The notes: generated from the letters alone by a model not told the origin. DNA of 64,000 bases from Hyalangium gracile (GCF_020103725.1 NZ_JAHXBG010000007.1:372001-436000), one strand, 5' to 3'; shown: positions 1 through 8,193, counted from the stretch's first letter. Numbers and translations: made by a program.

Positions 1-149
1 GGCGTGCCCGCCCCCAGCGTGCCCGCGTCATAGGCCTGGCTCAGCGGGTGGACCGCCTGGGCGAAGGCCCCGGAGAACAGGACGCGCCAGAAGCAGAGGA
101 ACGCCAGCCAGAGGCGGGCGAAGAACGAAAGCGATGGCTGTTCGGTCAT
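1..149 (-). CDS. DUF2760 family protein, N-terminal fragment
   Basis: The window edge cuts this minus-strand gene, leaving only the first 49 codons. The visible protein starts MTEQPSLSFFARLWLAF and continues with an aromatic-rich stretch containing FWRVLFSGAFAQAV. This resembles the start of DUF2760 proteins, which begin with an aromatic, membrane-like helix followed by an R/F-V-L-F-x-G-x-F-A element. The function of the family is unknown. The start is the ATG at 147-149; no strong Shine-Dalgarno sequence is visible. It lies downstream of tRNA-Ala on the same strand but is separated from it by a strong hairpin terminator, so it should have its own promoter. The family call rests on a short fragment. 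Confidence 0.5.
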   Translation of the reverse strand, partial: MTEQPSLSFFARLWLAFLCFWRVLFSGAFAQAVHPLSQAYDAGTLGAGT

Positions 150-205
150 CGGCCCCGGATAACAAAGCCGGCAGCCAAAGCAATTCGCTTGTGCCCAAAA
201 TGCAA

Positions 206-233
206 AGGGCCTCACTGTCTCCAGTGAGGCCCT
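206..233 (-). terminator. Rho-independent terminator after tRNA-Ala
   Basis: A perfect 12-bp inverted repeat (206-217 with 222-233, arm AGGGCCTCACTG) closes a 4-base loop. Read on the minus strand it is followed by TTTGCATTTT. It lies 12 bp beyond the encoded CCA of tRNA-Ala and before the DUF2760 gene, as expected for the tRNA transcript terminator. Confidence 0.8.
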
Positions 234-244
234 CTGCTACTTCC

Positions 245-320
<76 letters not shown>

Positions 321-383
321 ACAATGTACCTGCCTGGCTGCTGCTCACTGCCGATCAGTTTGGGGCTGATCAAGTGGAACGGG

Positions 384-412
384 CAGATACCGGACCCCTG
401 TGAGGCTGTCAA
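384..412 (-). promoter_or_regulatory. Sigma-70 type promoter for tRNA-Ala
   Basis: On the minus strand a perfect -35 TTGACA (407-412) is followed by a 17-bp spacer and a -10 TATCTG (384-389). Initiation near 377 would give a leader of about 57 nt before the tRNA. That leader contains a 6-bp inverted repeat GATCAG/CTGATC (353-358 and 366-371). The match is by eye. Confidence 0.6.
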
Positions 413-441
413 GCGAGAGGAAGGAAACTGCCTTCTCCCAT

Positions 442-470
442 TTGACGCAGAGCATGGCGGGTGTCATAAA
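442..470 (+). promoter_or_regulatory. Candidate sigma-70 promoter for the TPR gene
   Basis: TTGACG (442-447), a 17-bp spacer and CATAAA (465-470) lie just upstream of the TPR gene, in a short patch less GC-rich than its surroundings. Initiation near 477 would leave about 23 nt before the ATG at 500. Confidence 0.45.
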
Positions 471-499
471 AACCCTCCTTCCCAGGCGCATCTTCCTGA

Positions 500-2896
500 A
501 TGTCTACCTCCCCCATGAAGACGTTGAGCCCGGCCGAGCTTGCCAAGCTCGAGCACGCGTTCGCCGCTGACCCGTCCTCCGACGCATACAAGCCGCTCGC
601 CGAGGCCTATCTGGGCATGGGCCGCTTCATGGAGGCGATGGTCGTTTGCAAGAAGGGCGTCAAGGCGCACCCGAATGCGGCCGACCCTCGCCTCCTGCTG
701 GCCCGTGTCTACCTCCAGCAGGGCAAGGACAAGAAGGCCCTCGAGGAGGCGCTCGGCGCCCTCCAGGTCCAGCCCTCCGACAAGAACTCGCTGCGCATGG
801 TCGGCATGCTGCAGCTGAAGACGGGTGAGCCCGACCCGGGCAAGGCCAACCTCCTGAAGGCGTGGGAGGCGGATCCGAACGACTCGGAGACCGTCACCCT
901 CCTGCAGCAGTACAAGGTGGAGCCTCCCAAGCCCGCGGCGCCCGCTCCGGCGCCCGTCGCGCCGGTGGCCCCTGTCGCCGCGCCGGTGGCCTCCGCGCCC
1001 CAGGCGCCCGTGACGGCCAGCCCCGCGGCCACGCCCGCTCCCGCGCCGACGCCCGTCGCCAGCCCGACCCCCGCGGCCAGGCGCCCCTCGGCCACCGGCA
1101 CCCCCGCGGTCCGTCCGATTCCCCAGGGCACCCAGTCCGGAGGGACGAGCCCCGCCCGGCCCGTTGCCCGCCGCCCCGTCGTCGTGGACGAGGTGGATGT
1201 CGACGACGACGATGACGAGGTGAGCTCGCGGCGCCGCTCGTCCAAGCAGAACCCGACGAGCAAGTACATCACCCTGGGCCTCCTGGTGGTGGTGGTGCTC
1301 TCCACCGTCGGCTACGCCTGGTACTCGAGCCACACCAAGAAGCTCAACCGCGAGTACAAGAAGCACCTGGACGCGGCCACCGAGCAGCTCAAGCACGACT
1401 CGTTCGCCTCCTACAAGAAGGCCTGCGAGGAGGCCGACAAGGCCCTCGAGGTGTTCTCGGACGGCACCGCCGCGCATGGCTACCTGGCGTATGCCTGGGC
1501 CATCCGCTGGGGTGAGCACGGCGGCGGCGACGACGCGCGCCGCAAGGCCCAGGAGCACCTGGAGGCGGCCCAGAAGGGCAAGGAGGACAGCTCGCACCTG
1601 TACGCCGCCGAGGCGCTCATCCAGACCTATGGCGGCAAGGGCAAGGAGGCGCTGAGCAAGCTCGAGACGCGCGTGAAGGAGTTCGACGCGCAGGGCAAGG
1701 CCAGCTCGCTGCTGTACCTGACGCTGGGCCTCATCCAGATGAACGCGGGCGACCTGGAGCACGCCCGCGACAGCCTGGACAAGGCGCACAACCTGGCGCC
1801 GGACGATCCGCGCATCTACGCCGGCCTGGGCGCGGTGTACCGCCGGCTCGGCCAGGACGTCACCGCGTTCCAGCAGTACGACTTCGCGCTGCGCTACGAG
1901 AAGGACCACCCCGAGTCCATGCTCGGCAAGTCGCTGCTCATCCTCGACCAGGATGCGCCTCAGCTGGAGCTGTACGAGCTGGCCGCGCGCATGCTCAAGA
2001 AGCTGCTGGAGGCCGATCCTCCGCCCTCGCCCAGGCAGCTGGCCGCCTCGCAGCTGGCGCGCTCGCTGCTGATCAGCCGCGTCTCCGTGGCGATGGGTGA
2101 GCAGAAGCCGGAGATCCAGACGAAGCTCTCCGAGGTGACGGGCGTGCCCACCGACAAGGAGAAGGCTCGCGCGCTGATGCTCAAGGCCGAGCAGGACGGC
2201 TTCGCGCTCGACAAGACGAACCCCGAGCTGCACCTCATCAAGGGCCGCCGCCTGATGCTGGAGGGCCAGACCGACCAGGCCGTCTCCGCCATGCGCGAGG
2301 CCATCAAGATGGACAGCACCCGGGCCCAGTTCTACGTGGAGCTGGCCAAGGCGCTCATGGCCAAGCCCGGCGGCGAGAAGGAGGCCGCCGAGGCGCTCAC
2401 CACCGCCCTCAAGACGATGGGCGACAGCCCCAAGCTGGTGGTGATGCTCGGCAACGCCTACCGCCGCCAGGGCAAGCTGGACGAGGCGCTGACGCAGTAC
2501 CAGCGCGCGGTGAAGGATCCGAAGGCCAAGAACCCCGAGGCGCGCCTGGCCATGGGCGCCATCTACCGCGAGCGCTCCGACTGGGAGAAGGCTCGCGAGC
2601 AGCTCGAGAAGGCCGTGCAGGAGTTCATCGGCCAGCCGGACCGGGCGGCGCTGGCGCTCACGGAGCTGGGCCGCGTCTTCCAGGGCAAGGGGGACGCCAC
2701 CAAGGCCGAGGAGTACTTCCAGAAGGCCATCGAGTCGGACGGCAACTACGGGCCGGCCTACTACTTCTACGCCACCATGCTCAGCAAGGACCGCAAGCAG
2801 AACGACAAGGTCCGCATGCTGGCGCAGGAGTACCTCAAGCTCGAGCCCAAGGGAGAGCACGCCCCCGAGCTGCAGCGTCTGGCCTCGGGCGGGTAG
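500..2896 (+). CDS. Transmembrane tetratricopeptide repeat protein
   Basis: 798 residues in four parts. Residues 1-140 hold N-terminal TPR units (for example YKPLAEAYLGMGRFMEAM). Residues 142-230 are a Pro/Ala linker, followed by an acidic patch (DVDDDDDE) and a basic stretch. Residues 256-275 form one membrane helix (YITLGLLVVVVLSTVGYAWY). Residues 280-798 are a long C-terminal TPR array. The basic residues before the helix predict N-in/C-out, so TPRs would face both cytoplasm and periplasm. TPRs bind proteins, so a trans-envelope scaffold is inferred; no catalytic motif is seen. Start: ATG 500, with an in-frame alternative at 515; neither has a clear Shine-Dalgarno sequence. A 5' promoter and 3' hairpin suggest it is monocistronic. 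Confidence 0.85.
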   Translation: MSTSPMKTLSPAELAKLEHAFAADPSSDAYKPLAEAYLGMGRFMEAMVVCKKGVKAHPNAADPRLLLARVYLQQGKDKKALEEALGALQVQPSDKNSLRMVGMLQLKTGEPDPGKANLLKAWEADPNDSETVTLLQQYKVEPPKPAAPAPAPVAPVAPVAAPVASAPQAPVTASPAATPAPAPTPVASPTPAARRPSATGTPAVRPIPQGTQSGGTSPARPVARRPVVVDEVDVDDDDDEVSSRRRSSKQNPTSKYITLGLLVVVVLSTVGYAWYSSHTKKLNREYKKHLDAATEQLKHDSFASYKKACEEADKALEVFSDGTAAHGYLAYAWAIRWGEHGGGDDARRKAQEHLEAAQKGKEDSSHLYAAEALIQTYGGKGKEALSKLETRVKEFDAQGKASSLLYLTLGLIQMNAGDLEHARDSLDKAHNLAPDDPRIYAGLGAVYRRLGQDVTAFQQYDFALRYEKDHPESMLGKSLLILDQDAPQLELYELAARMLKKLLEADPPPSPRQLAASQLARSLLISRVSVAMGEQKPEIQTKLSEVTGVPTDKEKARALMLKAEQDGFALDKTNPELHLIKGRRLMLEGQTDQAVSAMREAIKMDSTRAQFYVELAKALMAKPGGEKEAAEALTTALKTMGDSPKLVVMLGNAYRRQGKLDEALTQYQRAVKDPKAKNPEARLAMGAIYRERSDWEKAREQLEKAVQEFIGQPDRAALALTELGRVFQGKGDATKAEEYFQKAIESDGNYGPAYYFYATMLSKDRKQNDKVRMLAQEYLKLEPKGEHAPELQRLASGG

Positions 2897-2914
2897 CGCC
2901 GCCGGTGCCTTCGA

Positions 2915-2940
2915 CAAGCCGGGCTGATAGCCCCGGCTTG
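2915..2940 (+). terminator. Hairpin terminator after the TPR gene
   Basis: A perfect 9-bp inverted repeat CAAGCCGGG/CCCGGCTTG (2915-2923 and 2932-2940) starts 19 bp after the TPR stop codon. No T-run follows, so it may act as a weak terminator or as a 3'-end stabiliser. Confidence 0.45.
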
Positions 2941-3053
2941 CCGTCGGGCCAGGATGGCTGTATGGGAGGGGTCGCCCAGGGTAGGGGGTGTTTGTCCTAC
3001 CCGGGCTTCACCGCGCCGGCAGCGAGCCTGTCGAGCCTGACCCTGGAGTCTGC

Positions 3054-3938
3054 GTGAGCGCGCGCGCCGTGTCCGTACCGAACATCGCGAGTGACCTGGT
3101 GTCCCTCACCAAGCCGCGGCTCTCCAGCCTGGTGCTGGCGACCACGGCGGGCGGGGTGTGGCTGGCCCCCGGTGAGCTGAGCGTGCCCCGAGTGCTGGTG
3201 ACGCTGCTGGCCACCGCCGGCACCGTGGCGGCCGCCAACGCCCTCAACTGCTACATCGAGCGGCAGAGCGATCGCTTCATGGCGCGCACGCGCAACCGGC
3301 CGCTGCCCTCCGGGCGCATGGAGCCGGGCGTGGCGCTGTGGTTCGGCCTGTCGCTGGCGGCCGTGTCGCTGCCCGCGCTGGCGCTGGGCGCCAACGTGCT
3401 CACCGCGTGCCTGGGCCTGGTGGCCTTCCTGAGCTACGTGCTGGTGTACACGCCGCTGAAGTCGCGCACGTCCGCGGCCATGCTGGTGGGCGCGGTGCCC
3501 GGCGCGCTGCCGCCGCTGATGGGGTGGACGGCCGTGACGGGGCAGGTGGACACCGGCGGCTTCGTCCTCTTCTCCATCCTCTTCCTGTGGCAGATCCCCC
3601 ACTTCCTGGCGATCGCCCTGTTCCGCAAGGAGGAGTACGCGGCGGCGGGCCTCAAGTCCGTGCCGCTGGAGCGCGGGGACGAGTCCAGCCGGGCGCAGAT
3701 CGTCCTCTACCTGGTGGCGCTGGTGCCGATGACGCTGCTGCCGTACCAGCTGCGCATCGCCGGGCCCTGGTACCTGATGGTGGCCGTGGTGCTCGGGCTC
3801 AGCTTCCTGGGGCTGGGGGCATGGGGTTTCTTCCGGCAGCTGGGAAAGCCCTGGGCACGCCAGACGTTCTTCTTCTCGCTGCTCTACCTCACGGGCCTCT
3901 TCGTCGCGCTGATGCTCGACAGCGGCATGAGCCTCTAG
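3054..3938 (+). CDS. ctaB: Protoheme IX farnesyltransferase (heme O synthase)
   Basis: Integral-membrane UbiA-family prenyltransferase that adds a farnesyl group to heme B, giving heme O for terminal oxidases. The first substrate-binding motif is NCYIERQSDRFMARTRNRP (a Glu stands where many family members have the first Asp). The second region includes YTPLKSRTSAAMLVGAVPGA. A loop motif WQIPHFLAIALFRKEEY is typical of CtaB/CyoE. Seven or more hydrophobic helices follow. I chose GTG 3054 (294 residues) because GGAG lies 8 nt upstream and the family begins near the SLTKPR motif; an ATG at 2988 would add 22 unconserved residues. The next gene, a copper-protein-like lipoprotein, fits a respiratory context. 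No other oxidase genes are in the window. Confidence 0.93.
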   Translation: MSARAVSVPNIASDLVSLTKPRLSSLVLATTAGGVWLAPGELSVPRVLVTLLATAGTVAAANALNCYIERQSDRFMARTRNRPLPSGRMEPGVALWFGLSLAAVSLPALALGANVLTACLGLVAFLSYVLVYTPLKSRTSAAMLVGAVPGALPPLMGWTAVTGQVDTGGFVLFSILFLWQIPHFLAIALFRKEEYAAAGLKSVPLERGDESSRAQIVLYLVALVPMTLLPYQLRIAGPWYLMVAVVLGLSFLGLGAWGFFRQLGKPWARQTFFFSLLYLTGLFVALMLDSGMSL

Positions 3939-4004
3939 CAGGCCGCCGAGCAGACGCAGTCGTCGATGCCTGACCCCCTCTGTCTGACCAAGGAGCTTTC
4001 TCCC

Positions 4005-4811
4005 ATGAAGCTGCGCACGTTCAGCCTCGCCATGATCGGGGCCGCCGGACTGGCGGTCCTGCCGGGCTGCAAGAAGGACGAGGCGCCCGCCGCGCCCTCC
4101 ACCCCCGCGGCCACCCCCGAGCCCTCCAAGCCGGCGACTCCCGAGCCGGCCCAGGCGCAGACGCCGCCTGCCCCTGCTGGCAAGAGCACCATCAAGGGCG
4201 TGGTGAAGTTCACCGGCACCGCCCCGGCTCCCACCGACGTGGCGCCGAGCTCTGATCCGGCCTGCGAGGGCATGCCGCTGAAGGATCAGCCGGTGATGGT
4301 GAAGGACGGCAAGCTGCAGAACGTGCTGGTGCGCGTGAAGGGCAACGTGGCCGGCGCCCCCGCGGCGAGCGCGTCCAGCCCCGCGGTGGTCATCGACCAG
4401 GTGAAGTGCACCTACACGCCGCGCGTGATGGGCGCCCAGGCCGGTCAGCCCATCCAGGTGAAGAACAGCGACCAGACGCTGCACAACGTGCGCGCCATGG
4501 CGGGCACCAAGCCCATCTTCAACATGGCGCAGCCGCCGTCGATGCCGCCGGTCAACAAGACGACGCCGGCCGACACGGAGCTGCTCCAGCTCAAGTGCGA
4601 CGTGCACCCGTGGATGAAGGCCTTCATCCACGTCAGCCCGCACCCGTACTTCTCCACCACGGGGGAGGACGGCGCGTTCACCCTCTCCGGCCTGCCGGCG
4701 GGCACGTACACGCTCGAGGCGTGGCACGAGACGCTCGGCACGAAGACGGCCGAGGTCACCGTGAAGGACGACGAGACCGCCGAGGCCTCGTTCGAGTTCA
4801 CAGCGGGCTAG
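4005..4811 (+). CDS. Cupredoxin-like lipoprotein with carboxypeptidase-regulatory-like domain
   Basis: 268-residue exported lipoprotein. A short signal peptide ends in lipobox LPGC (residue Cys22), followed by a Pro/Ala/Thr linker. The core resembles plastocyanin-type proteins: an early His in QTLHNVRAM and a C-terminal CDVHPWMKAF providing Cys, His and Met, the usual type 1 copper ligand set. The last part (GEDGAFTLSGLPAGTYTLEAWHE) is a carboxypeptidase-regulatory-like beta-sandwich segment. I infer an envelope copper or electron-transfer role, supported by the adjacent ctaB gene; copper binding is not shown by sequence alone. ATG 4005 is preferred over 3966 because AAGGAG sits 9 nt upstream and the signal peptide then begins at residue 1. 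Confidence 0.75.
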   Translation: MKLRTFSLAMIGAAGLAVLPGCKKDEAPAAPSTPAATPEPSKPATPEPAQAQTPPAPAGKSTIKGVVKFTGTAPAPTDVAPSSDPACEGMPLKDQPVMVKDGKLQNVLVRVKGNVAGAPAASASSPAVVIDQVKCTYTPRVMGAQAGQPIQVKNSDQTLHNVRAMAGTKPIFNMAQPPSMPPVNKTTPADTELLQLKCDVHPWMKAFIHVSPHPYFSTTGEDGAFTLSGLPAGTYTLEAWHETLGTKTAEVTVKDDETAEASFEFTAG

Positions 4812-4853
4812 CTCCACGCGGGCGGGCGCGGGCACTGGCCCGGGTCCGGCCGG

Positions 4854-6311
4854 TCACCCTGGAGGGAGGGCAGCCGCGGCGGGCGGACCTTCCCTCCGGA
4901 CGCTGAAGCCCACCCGGGCGCCGCCGCCAGGGCGGTTCTCCGCGAACGTCTCGCCGCCGTGCGCGCGGGCAATCCGCTGCACCAGCGCCAGGCCCAGCCC
5001 GAGCGAGCCCGCCTCGCGAGCCTCTCCGCCCCGGTCCTTCCGATAGAAGGGCTGGAAGATGCGCGTCTCCTCGCCTGGGAGCAGGCCCGGGCCCCGGTCG
5101 TCCACGCAGAAGGCCAGGTGGCCGTCGCGCTCGAGGACTCGCAGCGCCTCCACGCCCTGGCCGTGCTTGCGCGCGTTCTCCAGGAGGTTGGCGAGCGCCC
5201 GGCCCAGCAGCGTCGCATCGGCCACCAGGGACGTCCCCGCGGCCTCCACCGAGAGCAGCTCCGTGGACAGCCCGGTCCGCTGGAGAGCGCGGGCCGCCAG
5301 CTCCGTGGCCTCCAGGGGGCGGGCCGTCACCTGGCCGAAGTCCAGCCGGGAGCTGGCGAGCAGCTCGCCCACCAGCGCGTCCAGCTCCACCACCTCACGG
5401 TCCACGTTGTCCAGCGTCTTCGGGTCGCCGCCGCCGTCCCGGAGGATTTCCGTGAGCACGCGCAGGTGCGCCAGCGGCGTGCGCAGCTCGTGTGACACGG
5501 CGGCGAGCAGCTCGCGCTGGTCCGCCATCTGGCGCTCGATGCGGGCGGCCATGTCGTTGAAGGCCTGGGCGAGCATGCTCACCTCTCCCGTGGCACCCTT
5601 GCCGAGCGTCACGCGCGTCTCCAGCTTTCCTTCGCCCAGCGCCTTGGCGGCACGGGCCAGCTCATCCATGGGCCGGGTCAGCCGCCGGGCGATGCCTCCG
5701 GACATCATCCACATGATGGCCCCCGCGAGCATCAAGGGCAGCACGGTGCGCCAGGGCGTCCAGCGCCGGGAGCGCGCGTAGCAGGCCTGGACCGAGCCGA
5801 GCTGGACTCCCTGGCGCGTCACCGGCACGGTGATGGTCGGTCTGTCGCAGGCGCCGCCCGCTCGAAGCAGCAGGGCTCCGGTCGTGTCGCGCAGCTCCAG
5901 ATCGACGTCCAGGTCGCGGGAGATGCCTTGCACGAGCTCCGCCCGCCGCTCGGGATGCTCCCACACCTCGGCGAAGCGGTTGCCGGCGAACGTCCGAGCC
6001 CGCTCCATCTCCTGGCGCCAGGCCGAGCCGCCCACCAGGTTCATCACCGTGGCGACCACCAGGCCCGTGACGAGGATGGACAGCCCGAACCAGATGAAGA
6101 GCCGCCGGTGCAGGTGCTCGAAGAGGTAGCGCCCCATGCGCGTCATCCGCAGGCGGTCCCGGTGCCAGCCTCCGTGGTGCCAGTGGCCATGCTTCCAGCC
6201 ATGCGGCCCATGGTGCTGCATCCAGCGCTCGCGAAGCCGGGAGGCCGGGGCGCAGCTCTCCGGGGCCTCGTCGCCCTCCGGCTCGGGGGCTTGAGGGCGC
6301 TCGGGGGACAT
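4854..6311 (-). CDS. HAMP sensor histidine kinase with His-rich N-terminus
   Basis: 485-residue membrane kinase. Residues 30-52 are rich in His, Trp and Gly (eight His in about 18 residues, including HHGPHGWKHGHWHHGGWH). TM1 is at about 71-91, then a short periplasmic loop, TM2, a HAMP segment (RRLTRPMDELARAAKALGEG), the H-box AVSHELRTPLAHL, N-box LANLLENARKHG and G-boxes CVDDRGPGL and LGLGLALVQ. The His-rich segment precedes TM1 and should be cytoplasmic. Its ATG overlaps the stop of the response-regulator gene (TGATG at 6309-6313), showing translational coupling; the GTG at 6314 is an alternative start. The architecture is CpxA/RstB-like; the signal is unknown, but with a Spy-like protein in the operon I infer metal or envelope stress. 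Confidence 0.9.
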   Translation of the reverse strand: MSPERPQAPEPEGDEAPESCAPASRLRERWMQHHGPHGWKHGHWHHGGWHRDRLRMTRMGRYLFEHLHRRLFIWFGLSILVTGLVVATVMNLVGGSAWRQEMERARTFAGNRFAEVWEHPERRAELVQGISRDLDVDLELRDTTGALLLRAGGACDRPTITVPVTRQGVQLGSVQACYARSRRWTPWRTVLPLMLAGAIMWMMSGGIARRLTRPMDELARAAKALGEGKLETRVTLGKGATGEVSMLAQAFNDMAARIERQMADQRELLAAVSHELRTPLAHLRVLTEILRDGGGDPKTLDNVDREVVELDALVGELLASSRLDFGQVTARPLEATELAARALQRTGLSTELLSVEAAGTSLVADATLLGRALANLLENARKHGQGVEALRVLERDGHLAFCVDDRGPGLLPGEETRIFQPFYRKDRGGEAREAGSLGLGLALVQRIARAHGGETFAENRPGGGARVGFSVRREGPPAAAALPPG

Positions 6312-6991
6312 CACGCACCCTCTTTGGCGAACACGTAGCCCACGCCGCGCACCGTCTTGATGAGCTTGCCTGCCTCATCCCCCAGCTTCTGCCGGAGGTG
6401 GGAGATGTGCACGTCCACGGTGCGCTCACCCACCACCGTGTCGCTGCGGCCCGCCTCGCCCAGCAGGGCGTCGCGGGGAATCACCCGGCCCGCGCGCCGC
6501 ATCAGCGCCACGAGCAGATCGAACTCCAGCCCGGTGAGCTCCACCGCCCGGCTCCCCACCTTCACCTCGCGCCCGGACACGTCCACGGAGATGCCGCTGG
6601 ACTCCAGCCGGTCCGCCACGGCGGCGGGCTGCGCTCGCCGGAGCACGGCTCGCAGGCGCGCCAGCAGCTCGCGCGGGCTGAAGGGCTTGGCCAGGTAGTC
6701 GTCCGCGCCCAGCTCCAGGCCCACCACCCGGTCCGTCTCGTCTCCGCGGGCGGTGAGCATGAGGATGGGAATCTGCCCCTTGGCGCGGATGCGCTTGCAC
6801 ACCTCCAGGCCGTCCATGCCCGGCATCATCACGTCGAGCAGCACCGCGTCGTAGGTGTGGGCCTCCAGTGCGGCCAGCCCGCGGCCTCCGTCCGGTGCGT
6901 GGGCCACCGTGATGCCGTTCTGCCCCAGGTACTGCGCGAGCAGCTCGTACATCCGGGTGTCATCGTCGATGAGGAGGACGCGGGTAGGCAT
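6311..6991 (-). CDS. OmpR-family response regulator
   Basis: 226 residues: receiver domain (acidic pocket IDDDTRMYE, phospho-acceptor Asp in AVLLDVMMPGMDG, conserved Lys in YLAKPFSP) followed by a winged-helix DNA-binding domain (ELTGLEFDLLVALMRRAGRV and TVDVHISHLRQKLGDEAG). It is the cognate regulator of the overlapping downstream kinase gene and probably controls its own operon. Start ATG 6989-6991; the Shine-Dalgarno is weak, and the gene begins 15 bp after the stop of the small membrane protein gene, so coupling or read-through is likely. Confidence 0.95.
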   Translation of the reverse strand: MPTRVLLIDDDTRMYELLAQYLGQNGITVAHAPDGGRGLAALEAHTYDAVLLDVMMPGMDGLEVCKRIRAKGQIPILMLTARGDETDRVVGLELGADDYLAKPFSPRELLARLRAVLRRAQPAAVADRLESSGISVDVSGREVKVGSRAVELTGLEFDLLVALMRRAGRVIPRDALLGEAGRSDTVVGERTVDVHISHLRQKLGDEAGKLIKTVRGVGYVFAKEGA

Positions 6992-7006
6992 GGAGGACTC
7001 GGGACT

Positions 7007-7213
7007 CTAGCGTGGCTCCGAGGGCGTGGGAGCCTCGGCGCGCAGGCCCGCGGGAGACTCGGCGCTGGTGGGGCAGGGCGCGCACGTGCGGGCGGCGCGC
7101 TCCTCCATCCAGGCCCGGCGGCACTGCGAGCGGTAGCGAAGGCTGGCGACGCCGGAGGTGTAGCCTCCGAGGGTCCCCAGGGCGAGCACGGCAATCAGGA
7201 TGCGACGGCGCAT
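7007..7213 (-). CDS. Small single-TM protein with Cys motif
   Basis: 68 residues: a basic N-terminus (MRRR), one hydrophobic helix (ILIAVLALGTLGGYTSGVA), then a basic segment with an isolated Cys and a CAPC motif, and a Pro-rich tail. I do not recognise a family. The topology is N-in with the Cys residues outside (periplasmic), or a cleaved signal peptide. AAGGAG lies 9 nt before the ATG at 7213, supporting real translation. It sits between the Spy-like and response-regulator genes in one operon, so I infer an accessory role in the same envelope-sensing pathway. Confidence 0.65.
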   Translation of the reverse strand: MRRRILIAVLALGTLGGYTSGVASLRYRSQCRRAWMEERAARTCAPCPTSAESPAGLRAEAPTPSEPR

Positions 7214-7252
7214 GGCGGTATCTCCTTGAAGGGGTGGGGTGTCCAGAGGTGC

Positions 7253-7723
7253 TCAGCAGTGCCGGTAGCCGCCGTGCCAGCCGTAGCCGCGGTAGCCGTA
7301 GCCCCAGCCGTGCTCGATGAGGTCCGCCAGCTCGCGGCGCTGGCGCGGATCCAGCGCCTCGTGCACCTGGGACATCGAGGCCCGCATCGTCTCGCGCAGG
7401 TTGGCCAGCAGCGCGTCATGCTTCGCGTGCAGCTCGTTCAGCGCGGCGGAGTCCAGGTGCTCGGCGCGCAGCGCCCGGGCGATGGCGGCGCGGCTGGCGC
7501 TCACCTCGTCGCGCATCTTCTCGAAGGCCTCGGTCAGCTCATCCGCCGCCTTGACGAAGACCTTCTCCTGGCCCGGCGAGGTGTCCAGCCGCTCGAACAG
7601 CCAGCGCATCTTCCCGCGCCAGCTCCAGCGCCCGCCCCGCCCGTGGCGGTGGTGCCAGCGGCCCCGGCGCAGCGTGAAGATGAGGCCCGCCAGGCACGCG
7701 GTTCCAAAGATGAATCCGAACAT
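7253..7723 (-). CDS. Spy/CpxP-like heavy-metal-sensor family protein
   Basis: 156 residues: an N-terminal hydrophobic helix (FGFIFGTACLAGLIFTL), then a His/Arg/Gly/Trp-rich segment (RRGRWHHRHGRGGRW), and an all-helical domain ending in LDPRQRRELADLI, which matches the LTxxQ motif of Spy/CpxP-type proteins. The C-terminus is again Gly/Tyr/His-rich. The positive charges directly after the helix would favour an N-out/C-in orientation, unusual for a Spy relative; alternatively the helix is a signal peptide. ATG 7723 has AAGGAG 8 nt upstream. It is the first gene of a four-gene minus-strand operon with a small membrane protein, regulator and kinase, the layout of a feedback loop such as CpxP-CpxRA. 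Ligand unknown. Confidence 0.75.
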   Translation of the reverse strand: MFGFIFGTACLAGLIFTLRRGRWHHRHGRGGRWSWRGKMRWLFERLDTSPGQEKVFVKAADELTEAFEKMRDEVSASRAAIARALRAEHLDSAALNELHAKHDALLANLRETMRASMSQVHEALDPRQRRELADLIEHGWGYGYRGYGWHGGYRHC

Positions 7724-7742
7724 GGTCCTGCTCCTTGAGGGA

Positions 7743-7762
7743 CCGGGCGACCGTGCGCCCGG
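7743..7762 (-). promoter_or_regulatory. Leader hairpin of the Spy-like operon
   Basis: A perfect 7-bp inverted repeat CCGGGCG/CGCCCGG (7743-7749 and 7756-7762, 6-base loop) lies only a few bases upstream of the Shine-Dalgarno of the first gene. It could affect translation initiation or mRNA stability; no promoter elements were convincing nearby. Confidence 0.3.
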
Positions 7763-7989
7763 GTATCGCGTTGTGCGGAGCAGAAAGTAGGCAGCGGGTG
7801 TGAAGGCCATGCCCGGACCCGCGTGAAGAAGTATGAAGCCCCTCGGTGGGGCCCAAAGGAATGAGGGGGGCGACGTGTGGGGTTACAATTGCGGCGCTCC
7901 GGTGATAGAGGGGCGGTGCCGGGGCGATGTCCGTCTCGGCCACGGGCGGTCTGGCAATGTCGGCCGTCATCGCAGAAAGAAGAAGAGCA

Positions 7990-8193
7990 ATGGCAACTGG
8001 TACCGTGAAGTGGTTCAATGATTCCAAGGGCTTCGGCTTCATCGCGCAGGAGGGCGGGGAGGATGTGTTCTGCCACCACACCGCCATCCAGGCTGACGGC
8101 TTCCGCACGCTCGCCGAGGGGCAGCGCGTGGAGTTCGACGTGAAGCGGGGCCCCAAGGGCCTTCAGGCGGAGAACGTTCGCGTCGTCGGCTGA
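7990..8193 (+). CDS. Cold-shock domain protein (CspA family)
   Basis: 67-residue single cold-shock domain that binds single-stranded RNA or DNA and acts as an RNA chaperone. Both RNP motifs are visible: [14 protein letters not shown] contains RNP1-like KGFGFI and RNP2-like DVFCHHTAI. The protein starts [17 protein letters not shown], the normal family start, at ATG 7990 after an AAGAAG stretch. Earlier in-frame ATGs at 7927 and 7957 would add unconserved sequence. The distance to the upstream gene (266 bp) and a possible promoter (TTACAA 7883-7888, 17 bp, TAGAGG 7906-7911) would give a leader of about 70 nt, reminiscent of csp mRNAs. A strong terminator follows. Confidence 0.95.
   Translation: MATGTVKWFNDSKGFGFIAQEGGEDVFCHHTAIQADGFRTLAEGQRVEFDVKRGPKGLQAENVRVVG

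Noticed and set aside
464-2917. Long antisense open frame (817 codons) over the TPR gene
   Set aside because: Leu/Arg/Gly/His-rich shadow created by GC bias opposite a clear TPR protein.
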